A stretch of DNA of 64,000 nucleotides from JAKAGZ01 sp963748105 (GCA_963748105.1 CAVVHP010000011.1:310001-374000); one strand, 5' to 3'. Counted from the first letter of the stretch, positions 27,500-37,747 are shown. Made by a program: numbers and translations. Notes: generated by a model from the sequence alone, not told the origin.

Positions 27500-29595
27500 T
27501 GAAAAAGAAACTTATTGCATTCTTTAAAAAGAATCCAGGAAGACAATTTAAAAGCAAAGAAATTTCAAAAAGATTGGGCGTTGATACCGAACACGAATAC
27601 AGCGCACTTAAAGCTACCTTGAATTTGCTTTTTAAAGAAGGATTCCTGACAAAATCAGGAAAGCGTTATAAATATAATGCAACCGTTAAGTCCGGCACAG
27701 TGACCGGTGTTCTAGATGTTACACAAGGAGGATATGGTTTTGTAGTTCTAAAGGATAAATTACAAAACGATGTATTCATAGCGGCAAGATACCTTGGTAC
27801 CGCATTTAATGGGGACACAGTCGAAGTTGCTTTGTTTGCCCAGCAAAAGAAAAAAAATCAGGAAGGACAGGTTATAGATGTAATTAAAAGAAAAAGAGAA
27901 GAATTTGTCGGAATTCTTAGAAAATCAAAATCATTTTACTTTGTTAAGCCTGATGATCTTAAAATACACAGAGACATATATATTGATAAATCTAAACTTA
28001 ACGGAGCAAAAGTAGGTGACAAAGTTATTGTCGGAAAATTGTACTGGGATTCCTCAATGCTTAATCCGGAAGGTGAAATTATCGAAAGAATTGGAGAAGC
28101 AGGGACACAGGATACAGAAATAATTTCAATCGCCAGAGATTTTAACTTGCCTTATAAATTCCCTCAAGAAGTTTTAGATGAAGCGGATTCTATTCCTGTA
28201 AAAGTTTCTAAAACAGATATTAAAGATAGAATAGATTTTAGAGATAAAGTTGTATTTACAATTGATCCGGATGATGCGAAGGATTTTGATGATGCCCTTT
28301 CCATTGAACAAATTGAAAACGGAAATTTTTCCGTTGGTATTCACATTGCAGATGTTTCAAATTATGTAATGCCCAATTCTGAAATAGATAAGCAGGCGAG
28401 GATAAGGGGGAATAGTGTTTATTTTGTCGGGAAAGTAATTCCGATGCTGCCGGAAAGATTATCGAACAATGTTTGTTCTCTTGTTCCATCAGAAGACAGA
28501 CTTACTTATTCCGTAATTGCAGAACTTACTCCAAGAGGTAAATTAGTTGACTATGAAATTGCAAAGACTGTGATTAATAGTAAAAGAAGATTTACTTACG
28601 ATGATGCACAAAAAATAATTGAAACTGGTGAAGGGGACTTTAATGAAGAAGTTTTATTATTAAATAAACTTGCCCAAACTCTAAGAAAAAAGAGAATGAG
28701 AGAAGGCAGTATCGAATTTCATTCTCCTGAAGTAAAATTTGAGCTGGATAAAAATGGTACACCCGTAAGAATTATTAAGAAAGAGCAAAAAGAAAGCAAT
28801 ATGCTCGTTGAGGAATTTATGCTTCTTGCTAACCAGGTTGTTGCAAAGCACGTGGGCTTCCCTAAAAGAGGCCCCGTAAAACCATTTGTTTACAGGGTTC
28901 ATGATTTACCCGACAACGAAAAAATAATAGAGTTTTCAAAATTTATTAAATCGTTGGGCTATGCATTTAATCCAGAAAGTTCTGCAAAATCTAATGAGTT
29001 TCAGAAATTGATTGATAAGGCTAAAGGTACGGAAGAAGAGAGTGTAATTAATGAGCTTGCCATCAGGTCTATGGCCAAGGCTGTTTATTCTGTAAATAAT
29101 ATTGGTCATTATGGGCTCGGATTTAAGTATTATTCTCATTTTACCTCACCAATAAGAAGATATGCTGATTTAATGGTGCATCGCCTTATACTTCAATATG
29201 TTACAAAGCATGAGGTCACAAAATATTCCCTGAAAACACTAGATGAAATTTCTGATCATATTTCATTTACAGAAAGAAATTCTGTTGAAGCTGAGAGAAT
29301 GTCTGTTAAATTAAAACAGGTTGAATATTTGCAAAATCACCTTGGAGAGGAGTTTCACGCAATTATTTCAGGGATTACTCATTTTGGTTTATTTGTAAAA
29401 ATTACTGATATTCTGGCAGAGGGACTTATAAGACTGAAGGATTTGGAGGATGATTTTTATGTTTACGATGAAAGAAAATATGCTTTAATTGGCAGGTCTA
29501 CTAAAAGGCAATTTAGATTGGGTGATAAGGTGCAGGTTAAATTGGTCAGAGTAGATTCAGAAAAATTGGAGCTTGATTTTATAATTATTGAATAA
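27499..29595 (+). CDS. rnr: Ribonuclease R
   Basis: A 698-residue 3'-5' exoribonuclease that degrades structured RNA and takes part in rRNA quality control. The N-terminal winged helix (1-60, RQFKSKEISKRLG) is followed by cold-shock domains (QGGYGFVVLKDKLQNDVFI), the RNB catalytic domain with FTIDPDDAKDFDDALSIEQI near 252-271 holding the metal-binding aspartates, and HYGLGFKYYSHFTSPIRRYA. An S1 domain begins at FHAIISGITHFGLFVKI near the end. The ATG at 27499 overlaps the tamB stop (TGATG) and is preferred to the TTG 3 bases upstream. Full length, all motifs intact. Confidence 0.96.
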   Translation: MKKKLIAFFKKNPGRQFKSKEISKRLGVDTEHEYSALKATLNLLFKEGFLTKSGKRYKYNATVKSGTVTGVLDVTQGGYGFVVLKDKLQNDVFIAARYLGTAFNGDTVEVALFAQQKKKNQEGQVIDVIKRKREEFVGILRKSKSFYFVKPDDLKIHRDIYIDKSKLNGAKVGDKVIVGKLYWDSSMLNPEGEIIERIGEAGTQDTEIISIARDFNLPYKFPQEVLDEADSIPVKVSKTDIKDRIDFRDKVVFTIDPDDAKDFDDALSIEQIENGNFSVGIHIADVSNYVMPNSEIDKQARIRGNSVYFVGKVIPMLPERLSNNVCSLVPSEDRLTYSVIAELTPRGKLVDYEIAKTVINSKRRFTYDDAQKIIETGEGDFNEEVLLLNKLAQTLRKKRMREGSIEFHSPEVKFELDKNGTPVRIIKKEQKESNMLVEEFMLLANQVVAKHVGFPKRGPVKPFVYRVHDLPDNEKIIEFSKFIKSLGYAFNPESSAKSNEFQKLIDKAKGTEEESVINELAIRSMAKAVYSVNNIGHYGLGFKYYSHFTSPIRRYADLMVHRLILQYVTKHEVTKYSLKTLDEISDHISFTERNSVEAERMSVKLKQVEYLQNHLGEEFHAIISGITHFGLFVKITDILAEGLIRLKDLEDDFYVYDERKYALIGRSTKRQFRLGDKVQVKLVRVDSEKLELDFIIIE

Positions 29596-29608
29596 ATAAG
29601 GGAATTCT

Positions 29609-32600
29609 ATGAAACGGTACTTATTTAAGAGTTTTGTTTTATGTATGCTGATACAGCCGTTGCTTTTCGGACAGTTCGGGAAAAATAAAGTTCAATATAA
29701 AGACTTTAACTGGTTTTATATTCAGACAGATCATTTTGATATCTATTTTTCACAACATGGTTCAAACCTTGCCGAGTTTACTTCGAAGGCAGCCGAAAAT
29801 GCATTAAGCTCAATAGAGAAAAGTTTTAAATATAAGATCAATAATAGAATTTCAATAATTATTTATAACTCAACAAATGATTTTCAGGAGACAAATACTA
29901 CCGATGAGTATTTATCTGAAGGTATTGAAGGATTTACTGAACCATTTAAGAACAGAGTTGTAATTCAGTTTATGGGGTCCTATAAAGATCTCAGGCACCT
30001 TATTCACCACGAATTAACTCACGCAGTTATAAATGATATGTTTTTTGGTGGTTCCCTTCAGAACGTAATATCAAATCATATCACAACTAATTTACCGCTG
30101 TGGTTTAACGAAGGAATGGCAGAGTACCAGGCACTTGGTTGGGATATTAATGAAGATATGTTTATGCGTGATGCAGCAATTAGTGAATATCTTCCTGATA
30201 TCGATCAACTTAACGGCTATTTTGCATACAGAGGTGGACAATCTGTTTTTTATTATATATCCCAGAAGTATGGAAAAGAAAAAATTGGTGAGCTTATAAA
30301 TAAAATTAAAGGAACCGGTAGCGTTGAAGCTGGACTGAAAAGCTCAATAGGCCTCACACTTGAAGAACTGAACGAACGCTGGAAAAAGTACATTAAAAAA
30401 ATGTTCTGGCCAGATATCGCAATCAGAAAAGACCCGGATGAATTTGCAAAAAGATTAACTGATCCTAAGAAGGATGATGGGTTTTATAACACTAGTCCGG
30501 CTATTTCTCCTCAGGGCGACAAAATTGCATTTATTTCAAACAGGGATTTTTATTTTGATGTTTACATAATGAATGCACTTGATGGAAAAATTATTAAGAA
30601 ACTGGTTCAGGGAAATACCTCTGCAGATTTTGAACAATTAAATGTTGTTGCACCGGGACTTTCCTGGTCACCCGATGGGAGTAAAATAGCGCTTACTGCT
30701 AAAAGTAATGGCTATGATGTGGTGTATATTATTGATGTTGAAAGCGAAAACAGAGAGACTCTACCAATTAAGCTGGACGGAATAAAAAGTTTAAGCTGGT
30801 CACCGGATGGGAAATATATTGCTTTTATTGGGCATAACGCCGTTCAATCTGATGTATACCTGTATGATTTGCAGACAAAAAAGACAATAAATCTTACAGA
30901 TGATATCTTTACAGATAATGATCCATCCTGGACACCCAATAGTAAAAAAGTACTTTTCTCTTCTGACAGGAGAAATCATTTATCTGTTGAAGCCTTACCC
31001 GATAGTTTCAAGGTTTACAATTTTGATTATTCTGAAACTGATATTTATGCTATTGATATTAATACACAAAAAATTGAAAGGATAACAGATTCACCGGATG
31101 TTAATGAAACGAACCCGGTTTGTGATCCGAACGGAAAGGAAATTCTCTTTACTTCCGATAAAAGTGGAATAACCAATATCTATAAAAAAAATATTGTTAT
31201 AACTCCCAAAGATTCTGCCACCGGTATTGAAAATTTACCTGAGATTCCTATAACGAATTCTTTAGATGGACTAAACCAGCTTTCATTATCTAAAGACGGG
31301 AAAAAGTTAGTATTTACCTCTCTATATAAGGCTTCCTACAATATGTTTATGTTAAACAACCCATTTGAGCTAAAGGTTGATTCATCTTACGTACCATTAA
31401 CTGTATATAGAAAACGACTGCTAAACAAAGAGATTAATGAAAAATCAGAAGAGCAAATTGCTACAGTTGAAGAACCACAAAAGACAGATACTCTTGAAAC
31501 AAAAAATGATATTTCAAGTCAGATATTTACCGGACAGTATGTTGACACTACAAAGACAAAGAGTGATACAACTGTTGCGGACTACTCGAATTATGTGTTT
31601 GGAGCAAATCCATATACCAGTTCAGATTCAACAAACCTGGAGTCAAAAAATAAATTTAATTTAACCGATAACCTTGATGAAGATGGAAATTATAAGGTTA
31701 ACAGGTATAAAATAAATTTTACTCCTGATCTTATTTACGCAAACGCGGGCTATAATACATTATATGGCCTTATGGGTACAACGGTATTATCGTTTAGCGA
31801 TGTGTTGGGAAATCACAGGCTTATCGGAGTTACCAGTTTGCAAATTGATTTAAAAAACAGTGATTATGGTTTAACTTATGCTTACCTGGGCAGCAGACTT
31901 AATCTCAGTGTACAGGCATTTCATACGGCTAGATTTGTTTATCTTTCCCGTGGATTAGGTTCAAACCTTTTCCGATTCAGAAATTATGGAGCAGCTTTAA
32001 ATTTTAGTTATCCATTAAACAGGTACTACAGGGTAGAGGCTGGTTTAAGTTATCTGAATATTTCACAGGAAAATCTTGATGACGCTTCTGAGCCTGTTCG
32101 GAAAGCTGCTTTTGTTGTTCCAAGCCTTAGTTTTATTCACGATAATATATTATGGGGATATATTTCTCCTCTTGATGGAACAAGATATAGATTTGATGTT
32201 CTTGGTAATCCGGGGATAAATGACAAAACTTTAAGCTTTGCCTCTTTCCTGGGTGACTACAGGACATATTTTAAATTTAGTTCTGAATATTCATTTGCAT
32301 TAAGGCTATCAGCAGGTTATTCGGTTGGTGGAAATCCACAAAGATTTTTCCTTGGTGGAGTTAATAACTGGATAAACAGAAAATTTGCAACACAGGAAGT
32401 TCCAATAGAATCAATTTCTGATTTTGCATTTTTAAGTACGGCGGTACCTTTAAGAGGATATGATTATGCTCAAAGTATCGGCACTAAATACGCGCTTTTA
32501 AATTTCGAAATTAGGTTTCCGCTCATTCGATATTTCATTACAGGTGCTTTACCGCTTTTCTTTAGTAATATTCAGGGGGTACTTTTCTTTGATGCAGGTG

Positions 32601-32806
32601 CTGCCTGGAATAAAAACAGCAGCTTGAAATTATTTACACATGATTCTGAAAATTCACTTGTCACAAAAGATTTATTGATGGGAACAGGAATTGGTGCGCG
32701 TATGTATTTCCTTTATTTTCTGCTGAGATATGACCTTGCATGGGCATATAACCTGAATGGATTTTCAACACCTACACACTATATCTCTATAGGTGTGGAT
32801 TTTTAA
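29609..32806 (+). CDS. Secreted metalloprotease / TolB-like propeller / outer-membrane barrel fusion
   Basis: A 1065-residue exported protein with three recognisable parts. After a signal peptide (cut near 22) comes a peptidase-MA-like domain with the zinc motif HHELTHAV (H134 and H138) and the downstream LPLWFNEGMAEYQ (E168 as likely third ligand). Residues about 290-600 hold TolB/WD40-like repeats such as LSWSPDGSKIALTAKSNG, LSWSPDGKYIAFIGHN and PSWTPNSKKVLFSSDRR. From about 710 a BamA/TamA-like barrel follows (GLSYLNISQENLDD, FFLGGVNNWINRKF, PLRGYDYAQSIGTKYALLNF, LFFDAGAAW), ending in F. The HExxH triad looks intact. It is probably an outer-membrane protein with a protease and propeller head; substrate unknown. 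It follows rnr by 13 bp. Confidence 0.85.
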   Translation: MKRYLFKSFVLCMLIQPLLFGQFGKNKVQYKDFNWFYIQTDHFDIYFSQHGSNLAEFTSKAAENALSSIEKSFKYKINNRISIIIYNSTNDFQETNTTDEYLSEGIEGFTEPFKNRVVIQFMGSYKDLRHLIHHELTHAVINDMFFGGSLQNVISNHITTNLPLWFNEGMAEYQALGWDINEDMFMRDAAISEYLPDIDQLNGYFAYRGGQSVFYYISQKYGKEKIGELINKIKGTGSVEAGLKSSIGLTLEELNERWKKYIKKMFWPDIAIRKDPDEFAKRLTDPKKDDGFYNTSPAISPQGDKIAFISNRDFYFDVYIMNALDGKIIKKLVQGNTSADFEQLNVVAPGLSWSPDGSKIALTAKSNGYDVVYIIDVESENRETLPIKLDGIKSLSWSPDGKYIAFIGHNAVQSDVYLYDLQTKKTINLTDDIFTDNDPSWTPNSKKVLFSSDRRNHLSVEALPDSFKVYNFDYSETDIYAIDINTQKIERITDSPDVNETNPVCDPNGKEILFTSDKSGITNIYKKNIVITPKDSATGIENLPEIPITNSLDGLNQLSLSKDGKKLVFTSLYKASYNMFMLNNPFELKVDSSYVPLTVYRKRLLNKEINEKSEEQIATVEEPQKTDTLETKNDISSQIFTGQYVDTTKTKSDTTVADYSNYVFGANPYTSSDSTNLESKNKFNLTDNLDEDGNYKVNRYKINFTPDLIYANAGYNTLYGLMGTTVLSFSDVLGNHRLIGVTSLQIDLKNSDYGLTYAYLGSRLNLSVQAFHTARFVYLSRGLGSNLFRFRNYGAALNFSYPLNRYYRVEAGLSYLNISQENLDDASEPVRKAAFVVPSLSFIHDNILWGYISPLDGTRYRFDVLGNPGINDKTLSFASFLGDYRTYFKFSSEYSFALRLSAGYSVGGNPQRFFLGGVNNWINRKFATQEVPIESISDFAFLSTAVPLRGYDYAQSIGTKYALLNFEIRFPLIRYFITGALPLFFSNIQGVLFFDAGAAWNKNSSLKLFTHDSENSLVTKDLLMGTGIGARMYFLYFLLRYDLAWAYNLNGFSTPTHYISIGVDF

Positions 32807-32817
32807 GCAAAAATATT

Positions 32818-32848
32818 AGCCCGTAAATTAAAAATTTATTTACGGGCT
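32818..32848. terminator. Bidirectional terminator between convergent genes
   Basis: An 11-bp perfect stem (AGCCCGTAAAT at 32818-32828, ATTTACGGGCT at 32838-32848) sits midway between the convergent protease-barrel gene and argJ. T-rich sequence follows on the minus strand (AATATTTTT). Confidence 0.8.
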
Positions 32849-32872
32849 TTAAAAAATCGGGTGTTTATTATT

Positions 32873-34111
32873 CTAAGTTGTATACACTGAATTAAATAAT
32901 ACATAATCTGTTGATATATCAGTGCCCCAACCTGTTGCTTCTGCTTTACCGGTATTTACTTCCATCAATATTCTAATATGAGATTCCCTCAAAAGTTTTT
33001 TAAGGTGGTTTTTGTTGAACTCCAGCGGATTACCTTGCTCCAATACCTGCTCGAGGATTTTTGAATCACCAATGTAAAGATCAACTTTGCTGATATCAAA
33101 ATTTACCCCGGCATTACCTGCGGCGGCCACAATTCTACCCCAATTTGGGTCTCTTCCAAACATTGCAGTTTTAACCAGGAGAGAATCTGAAATTGACCGG
33201 ACCAACTTTCGGGCAATAGTTTCATTTTTTGCTTTTGTTACTTTGTACTCAATAAATTTAGAAGCACCTTCGCCATCGGATACTATTAACTGGGCAAGGT
33301 GAACTAATATTTCTTCAAGATGATCCTTGAAGTGAATAAATCCAGGATCGTTTTGAGATGTTATTGTTTTATTTCCGGCCATACCGTTTGCAAGTACGGC
33401 AACCATGTCATTTGTTGAAGTATCCCCATCAACAGTTATCATATTAAAAGTTTTTTTAACAAGATTTTTAACGGTTTTATCTAATAACTTTTTATCAATT
33501 GCTACATCTGTTAATACAAATGCAAGCATAGTAGCCATATTGGGATGAATCATTCCAGAGCCTTTTGCTACTCCTGCAATATTTATTTCCTTATTCCCAA
33601 TAGAGAATTGAGTGTGACCTTCTTTTGCAAAAGTATCGGTAGTCAAAATAGCATTTGCAACAAGAGTACCGGCTTTTCTGGAATTTGTTATTTTTTTTGC
33701 ATTAACTTTAATTCCATCCACTATTTCATCAGTAGGAAAGGGTTGCCCAATTACTCCTGTTGATGCAACCAGTACAAGTTCTTTATCTATTTTCAATTCT
33801 TTTGCAAGAGTTTCTGCCATGGCCTGAGCGCCTTTATAGCCCTCTTTTCCTGTACCGGCGTTTGCATTACCTGCATTAATCACAATTGTCTGGGCTATAT
33901 TATTTTTAATATGTTTTTTCGAAAGTTTAATTGGAGCGGCTGCTACATCGTTTTGTGTGAATGTTGCTGAGGCACTGCAAGGTTTTTCCGAATAAATAAT
34001 TGCAAGATCTCTTCGTAAAGATTTGATCCCGGTATGAGCTCCCCAACATTTAATCCCTTTAACATTGGTAATGTTTCTAACTAACTTATGTCCCGTTTGA
34101 GTATATTTCAT
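32873..34111 (-). CDS. argJ: Glutamate N-acetyltransferase / ornithine acetyltransferase
   Basis: A 412-residue self-cleaving Ntn-type enzyme that moves the acetyl group from N-acetylornithine to glutamate, making the arginine pathway cyclic. AKGSGMIHPNMATMLAF carries the autoproteolysis site, with T194 becoming the nucleophile of the beta chain. LVASTGVIGQPFP (114-126) is the oxyanion-hole motif. DTSTNDMVAVLANG and MFGRDPNWGRIVAAAGNAGV are the other family signatures. It is the last gene of the argB-D-C-J operon. Whether it also accepts acetyl-CoA cannot be told from sequence, and no argA is in view. Confidence 0.96.
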   Translation of the reverse strand: MKYTQTGHKLVRNITNVKGIKCWGAHTGIKSLRRDLAIIYSEKPCSASATFTQNDVAAAPIKLSKKHIKNNIAQTIVINAGNANAGTGKEGYKGAQAMAETLAKELKIDKELVLVASTGVIGQPFPTDEIVDGIKVNAKKITNSRKAGTLVANAILTTDTFAKEGHTQFSIGNKEINIAGVAKGSGMIHPNMATMLAFVLTDVAIDKKLLDKTVKNLVKKTFNMITVDGDTSTNDMVAVLANGMAGNKTITSQNDPGFIHFKDHLEEILVHLAQLIVSDGEGASKFIEYKVTKAKNETIARKLVRSISDSLLVKTAMFGRDPNWGRIVAAAGNAGVNFDISKVDLYIGDSKILEQVLEQGNPLEFNKNHLKKLLRESHIRILMEVNTGKAEATGWGTDISTDYVLFNSVYTT

Positions 34112-34152
34112 GTTCTTCTTTTCTTTATTGAAACAAACATTTGTCTTAAAAA

Positions 34153-35184
34153 TTACGGACGTATAGGAACCTGGTAAAGTCCTGATTCCTGCTTTAGGTT
34201 TAACATTATATTCATATTTTGTACAGCCTGCCCGGCAGCACCTTTTACTAGATTATCAATTGCAGAGAAAACTAATATATTATTTGTCCGTATATCGTAA
34301 GCAGGATAAATATCCACAAAATTTGTAGCGCGTACATTTTTTAATTCAGGTACGTCTTCAATTATTCTTATAAATGCTGAATCAGTATAAAAATCCTTGA
34401 AAATAGTTTTTAATTCCTCTTCTCTAATTCCTTTTAGTGGAGTAGTGTAGGAGGAAGTTAATATCCCTCTGTCAACTGGCAGCAGGTGGGGAGTAAACTG
34501 AATAGTTACACCATCATTTCCAATTTTTGATAATTGTTCCTGTATTTCAATAGTATGTCTGTGAGTTTTTATTCCGTAGGGCATAAAATTTTCATTTACA
34601 TTTGGAAAGTGTGTAACTGATTTTGGATTTATCCCTGCCCCGGTTACACCGGTTTTGGAATCTATAATAATTTTCTTTTTGTCGATTAAGTTTTTACTTA
34701 CAAGCGGAGCCAGGGCCAGAATTGCACCTGTGGGAAAACATCCCGGGTTTGCCACTAATTTAGCGTCTTTTATTTTATCTTCATAAAGTTCAGAGATTCC
34801 AAAAACTGCCTGTTCAAATCCTTCCGGGAAAGTATGTTCTGTTTTATACCATTCTTCGTAAACCGCTTTATTGCTTAGTCTAAAATCACCTGATAAGTCA
34901 ATAATTTTAATATCCTCTTTTATAAGGTCCCTTATGAATCGCATCGAAATACCATGTGGTAATGCAAGAAAAATAATATCAAGTTTGGCTGGATTAATTT
35001 CCTTTGCGGATTTTAAATTATGATCAACAATACCTTTAAATTGAGGATGAATTTCTGAAAATTTCTTTCCTTTATGGGATTCAGATGTAATGATTTTTAT
35101 ACTAACATCAGGATGATTAAATAAGATTCTTACTAATTCTGATCCGGTATATCCCGTGGCTCCTATTATTCCGATATTAAACAT
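34153..35184 (-). CDS. argC: N-acetyl-gamma-glutamyl-phosphate reductase
   Basis: A 343-residue NADPH-dependent reductase of the third arginine step. The N-terminal Rossmann motif is IGIIGATGYTGSELVRIL, catalytic Cys149 lies in LVANPGCFPTGAILAL, and ETHRH-type chemistry is represented by GIKTHRHTIEIQEQLS. The length is that of the standard type-1 enzyme. The start overlaps the end of argD by 8 bp, which points to translational coupling. Confidence 0.97.
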   Translation of the reverse strand: MFNIGIIGATGYTGSELVRILFNHPDVSIKIITSESHKGKKFSEIHPQFKGIVDHNLKSAKEINPAKLDIIFLALPHGISMRFIRDLIKEDIKIIDLSGDFRLSNKAVYEEWYKTEHTFPEGFEQAVFGISELYEDKIKDAKLVANPGCFPTGAILALAPLVSKNLIDKKKIIIDSKTGVTGAGINPKSVTHFPNVNENFMPYGIKTHRHTIEIQEQLSKIGNDGVTIQFTPHLLPVDRGILTSSYTTPLKGIREEELKTIFKDFYTDSAFIRIIEDVPELKNVRATNFVDIYPAYDIRTNNILVFSAIDNLVKGAAGQAVQNMNIMLNLKQESGLYQVPIRP

Positions 35185-36361
35185 TTTCTCTTACTTTGCT
35201 TATTGAATCAAACATTATCTCAATGACCTTTTCAAGGTCTTCATAGGGAATTGTTAATGGAGGTACTATTCTAATGACTTTATCCGCAGTTGCATTTGCA
35301 ATTACACCCAGTTCAAGCATTTTTTCCACAACGGGTTTTGCCATAAATTCAAGTTCAATTCCCAGCATCAGCCCGAGTCCCCGAATTTCTTTTATCCCCA
35401 GATCCCCATTATTTTTTTCTTTGAATTTCTTTTTAAACCAAATTCCTTTTTTTTGAGTTTCTTCAACCAGATTATTTTTTTCTATCTCATTTATTGTTGT
35501 AAGTGCAGCTGAGCAGGCAAGTGGATTTCCTCCAAAAGTAGTTCCGTGATCGCCGGGATTTATAGCGGATGAAATTTTCTCCTTGCATAGCACAGCGCCG
35601 ATTGGTACACCTCCGCCAAGTGCTTTTGCTGATGTTAAAATATCCGGTTCAATTTCAAAATAATCTTTAGCGTACCAATATCCGGTTCGGCCAACACCAC
35701 ATTGAACCTCGTCAAATATTAGAACTATTTCTTCCTTATTGCATAATTCTCTCAGTTCTTTTAGGAAAATCTTATTTGCAATATTAATTCCTCCCTCGCC
35801 CTGTACCGGTTCAATAATTATGGCTGCAGTATTATTATCGATAAGATTTCTCACGCTTTCTATATTATTGAATTCGGCCTTTTTATAGCCCTGCGGCAAA
35901 GGTTCAAATCCTTTTTTTTGCGAATCTTTACCCGTTACAACAGTTGCCAATGTGCGGCCGTGGAAGCATCCTGTAAAAGAAATAATTTCTCCGCCTTTGC
36001 CTTTACTATGTGCATATTTCCTGGCAAATTTAATCGCGCCCTCAACTGCTTCAGCACCGCTATTACCGAAAAAAACTTTGTCCATTTTTGTGATTTCAAC
36101 CAGCTTTTTGCTCAGCAATGCCTGAGATTCACTTAAAAAATAATTAGAAATATGCACCATTCTCTTTGCCTGTTCTGAAATTGCATTTACTAGTGCCGGG
36201 TTATTATGTCCAAGACAGTTAACTGCAATGCCGGCTAGGGCATCCACATATTCTTTGCCTGTATCATCCCAGACTCTTGCATTTTCTCCCCTTACCAAAG
36301 TAATGGGAAACCTCTTATAAGTTGGTACGTAATATTTATGATCTAATTCCTGGTAATTCAT
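35177..36361 (-). CDS. argD: Acetylornithine aminotransferase
   Basis: A 394-residue class-III PLP aminotransferase making N-acetylornithine from the semialdehyde and glutamate. The PLP lysine is K246 in ILTSAKALGGGVPIGAV. FFGNSGAEAVEGAIKFARKY and IIIEPVQGEGGI are further signatures. The ATG at 36361 is preferred over an in-frame start 42 bp upstream, because MNYQELDHKYYVPTY aligns with the usual N-terminus and the longer version would run into the argB stop region. It lies 17 bp after argB. It could also serve in lysine synthesis, as argD enzymes often do. Confidence 0.95.
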   Translation of the reverse strand: MNYQELDHKYYVPTYKRFPITLVRGENARVWDDTGKEYVDALAGIAVNCLGHNNPALVNAISEQAKRMVHISNYFLSESQALLSKKLVEITKMDKVFFGNSGAEAVEGAIKFARKYAHSKGKGGEIISFTGCFHGRTLATVVTGKDSQKKGFEPLPQGYKKAEFNNIESVRNLIDNNTAAIIIEPVQGEGGINIANKIFLKELRELCNKEEIVLIFDEVQCGVGRTGYWYAKDYFEIEPDILTSAKALGGGVPIGAVLCKEKISSAINPGDHGTTFGGNPLACSAALTTINEIEKNNLVEETQKKGIWFKKKFKEKNNGDLGIKEIRGLGLMLGIELEFMAKPVVEKMLELGVIANATADKVIRIVPPLTIPYEDLEKVIEIMFDSISKVRENV

Positions 36362-36378
36362 TATCTCGATTCTCTTTT

Positions 36379-37200
36379 TTATTTTATAAAATTTGTTCCA
36401 CAAAGCTGGTTGTTATCTTTAGCTGCTTTTAGCAAAAGACCGGGCTTTGTTCCGTTAATTATAACTGCTGTCTTAGCACCTTTCTCAAGAGCCATTTTGC
36501 AGGCATCGGTTTTAGGGATCATTCCACCCTTAATTATTTTATTTTTTAATCCGTCGATTTTTTCAATGGGTAATTCTGTAATTAATGTTTCAGGATTTTC
36601 AACATCTTCCATCAGGCCGTCCACATCTGTGAGCATAATAAATTTATCTGCTTTAATTTCTCCTGCAAGATGACCAGCGAAAATATCTGCATTAATATTA
36701 TAATCAAGTCCGTCATCGCCTGTAGCAATTGAAGTTATAACAGGCAGAAAATTATTATTTAGTAATTGAATAATAATCTCCGGTGAAATATTTTTAACAT
36801 CTCCAACTTGTCCGAGATCAATGGTTTCTTTATGCTCATTATAATGGAATCTTTTTTCAGCAGTTGCTAACTTGCCATCTTTACCCGATAAGCCGACAGC
36901 CCTTGCTCCAAGGTTGTTTATTAGTCTAACCAAATTTCCGTTGACTTCTCCCTTCAAAGCCATTTCTACAAATCTCATAGAATTGCCATCTGTTATCCTA
37001 TGTCCCTCGACAAATTCAGATTTTATTCCAGCGAGCTCTAAATTTTTTTTAATAAACGGTCCCCCACCATGAACAATAATGATTTTCAAGCCATAGTTGA
37101 AAAGTTCAACAACATTTTTCAACAACTCCGATGTTAATTCATCATCAAGCATTGCGTTACCGCCGTATTTTATTACGATAACATTTTTATTTTTATCCAT
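36379..37200 (-). CDS. argB: Acetylglutamate kinase
   Basis: A 273-residue amino acid kinase phosphorylating N-acetylglutamate. VIVIKYGGNAMLDDELT (8-24), IIIVHGGGPFIKKNLELAGI and RAVGLSGKDG are the nucleotide and substrate loops. LTDVDGLM and KGGMIPKTDACKMALEKGA lie in the C-terminal half. There is no obvious extra N-terminal helix of the kind found in arginine-inhibited hexameric forms, so feedback inhibition is uncertain. It is the first gene of the arg operon. The 262 bases upstream contain only a short hairpin (37366-37379) and no ARG box I could recognise. Confidence 0.96.
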   Translation of the reverse strand: MDKNKNVIVIKYGGNAMLDDELTSELLKNVVELFNYGLKIIIVHGGGPFIKKNLELAGIKSEFVEGHRITDGNSMRFVEMALKGEVNGNLVRLINNLGARAVGLSGKDGKLATAEKRFHYNEHKETIDLGQVGDVKNISPEIIIQLLNNNFLPVITSIATGDDGLDYNINADIFAGHLAGEIKADKFIMLTDVDGLMEDVENPETLITELPIEKIDGLKNKIIKGGMIPKTDACKMALEKGAKTAVIINGTKPGLLLKAAKDNNQLCGTNFIK

Positions 37201-37462
37201 TTAATAGCTTATTTTATAAGGTGTTACAGGTTTTTAAGTAGAGCTTTTTAATCGGGAAGTTTATATAATAATTTGCCTTTTTATTCTCATTATTCCGATA
37301 ATATAATTATATGAGGTTGCTTAATCAAATTTTAGGGCTAAAATAAGAATAATTGATATTTGGTTGCCATTTTAATGGCTAAAAATGTAATTGCAGGTTG
37401 GTAAGTTGTTATCCATTTTGTTGTTGGATTCTAAATTATAAATATTTTGAGAGCAATTTCTA

Positions 37463-37747
37463 TTAGTCTTTTTTAGGTGTAGATGTTCCTGGTTTATTTG
37501 AATTTGCAGGTTTTGTGTCCTTAGCGGGAGTTGATTCTTTATTAGAATTTGAAGTAGATGAAGAATTATTCTTATAGTCTGTCTGGTAAAAACCACTGCC
37601 TTTAAATATCGGGCCCGCTCCTGCTCCAATTAATCTTTTAACCTTACCGTTACATTCAGGACAATTTTTTATCGGCTCAGCAGTCATAGACTGAAATATC
37701 TCAAATGTGTGATTACACTCCAAGCATTTATAATCATAAGTCGGCAT
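37463..37747 (-). CDS. FmdB-type zinc ribbon protein
   Basis: A 94-residue protein opening MPTYDYKCLECNHTFEIFQS, with C8, C11, C29 and C32 forming a rubredoxin-like zinc ribbon (FmdB/CxxC_CXXC_SSSS family). GAGPIFKGSGFYQTDYK follows, then a low-complexity Ser/Asn/Thr/Lys tail that is probably disordered. Such proteins occur in nearly all bacteria and are loosely tied to regulation; no function is firmly established for this one. It is on the same strand as the arg operon but 262 bp upstream, and divergent from the lipoprotein gene. Confidence 0.85.
   Translation of the reverse strand: MPTYDYKCLECNHTFEIFQSMTAEPIKNCPECNGKVKRLIGAGAGPIFKGSGFYQTDYKNNSSSTSNSNKESTPAKDTKPANSNKPGTSTPKKD

Noticed and set aside
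36362..36403. Longer argD start at 36403
   Set aside because: It runs into the end of argB and adds a Lys-rich segment not seen in the family; ATG 36361 fits both spacing and alignment.
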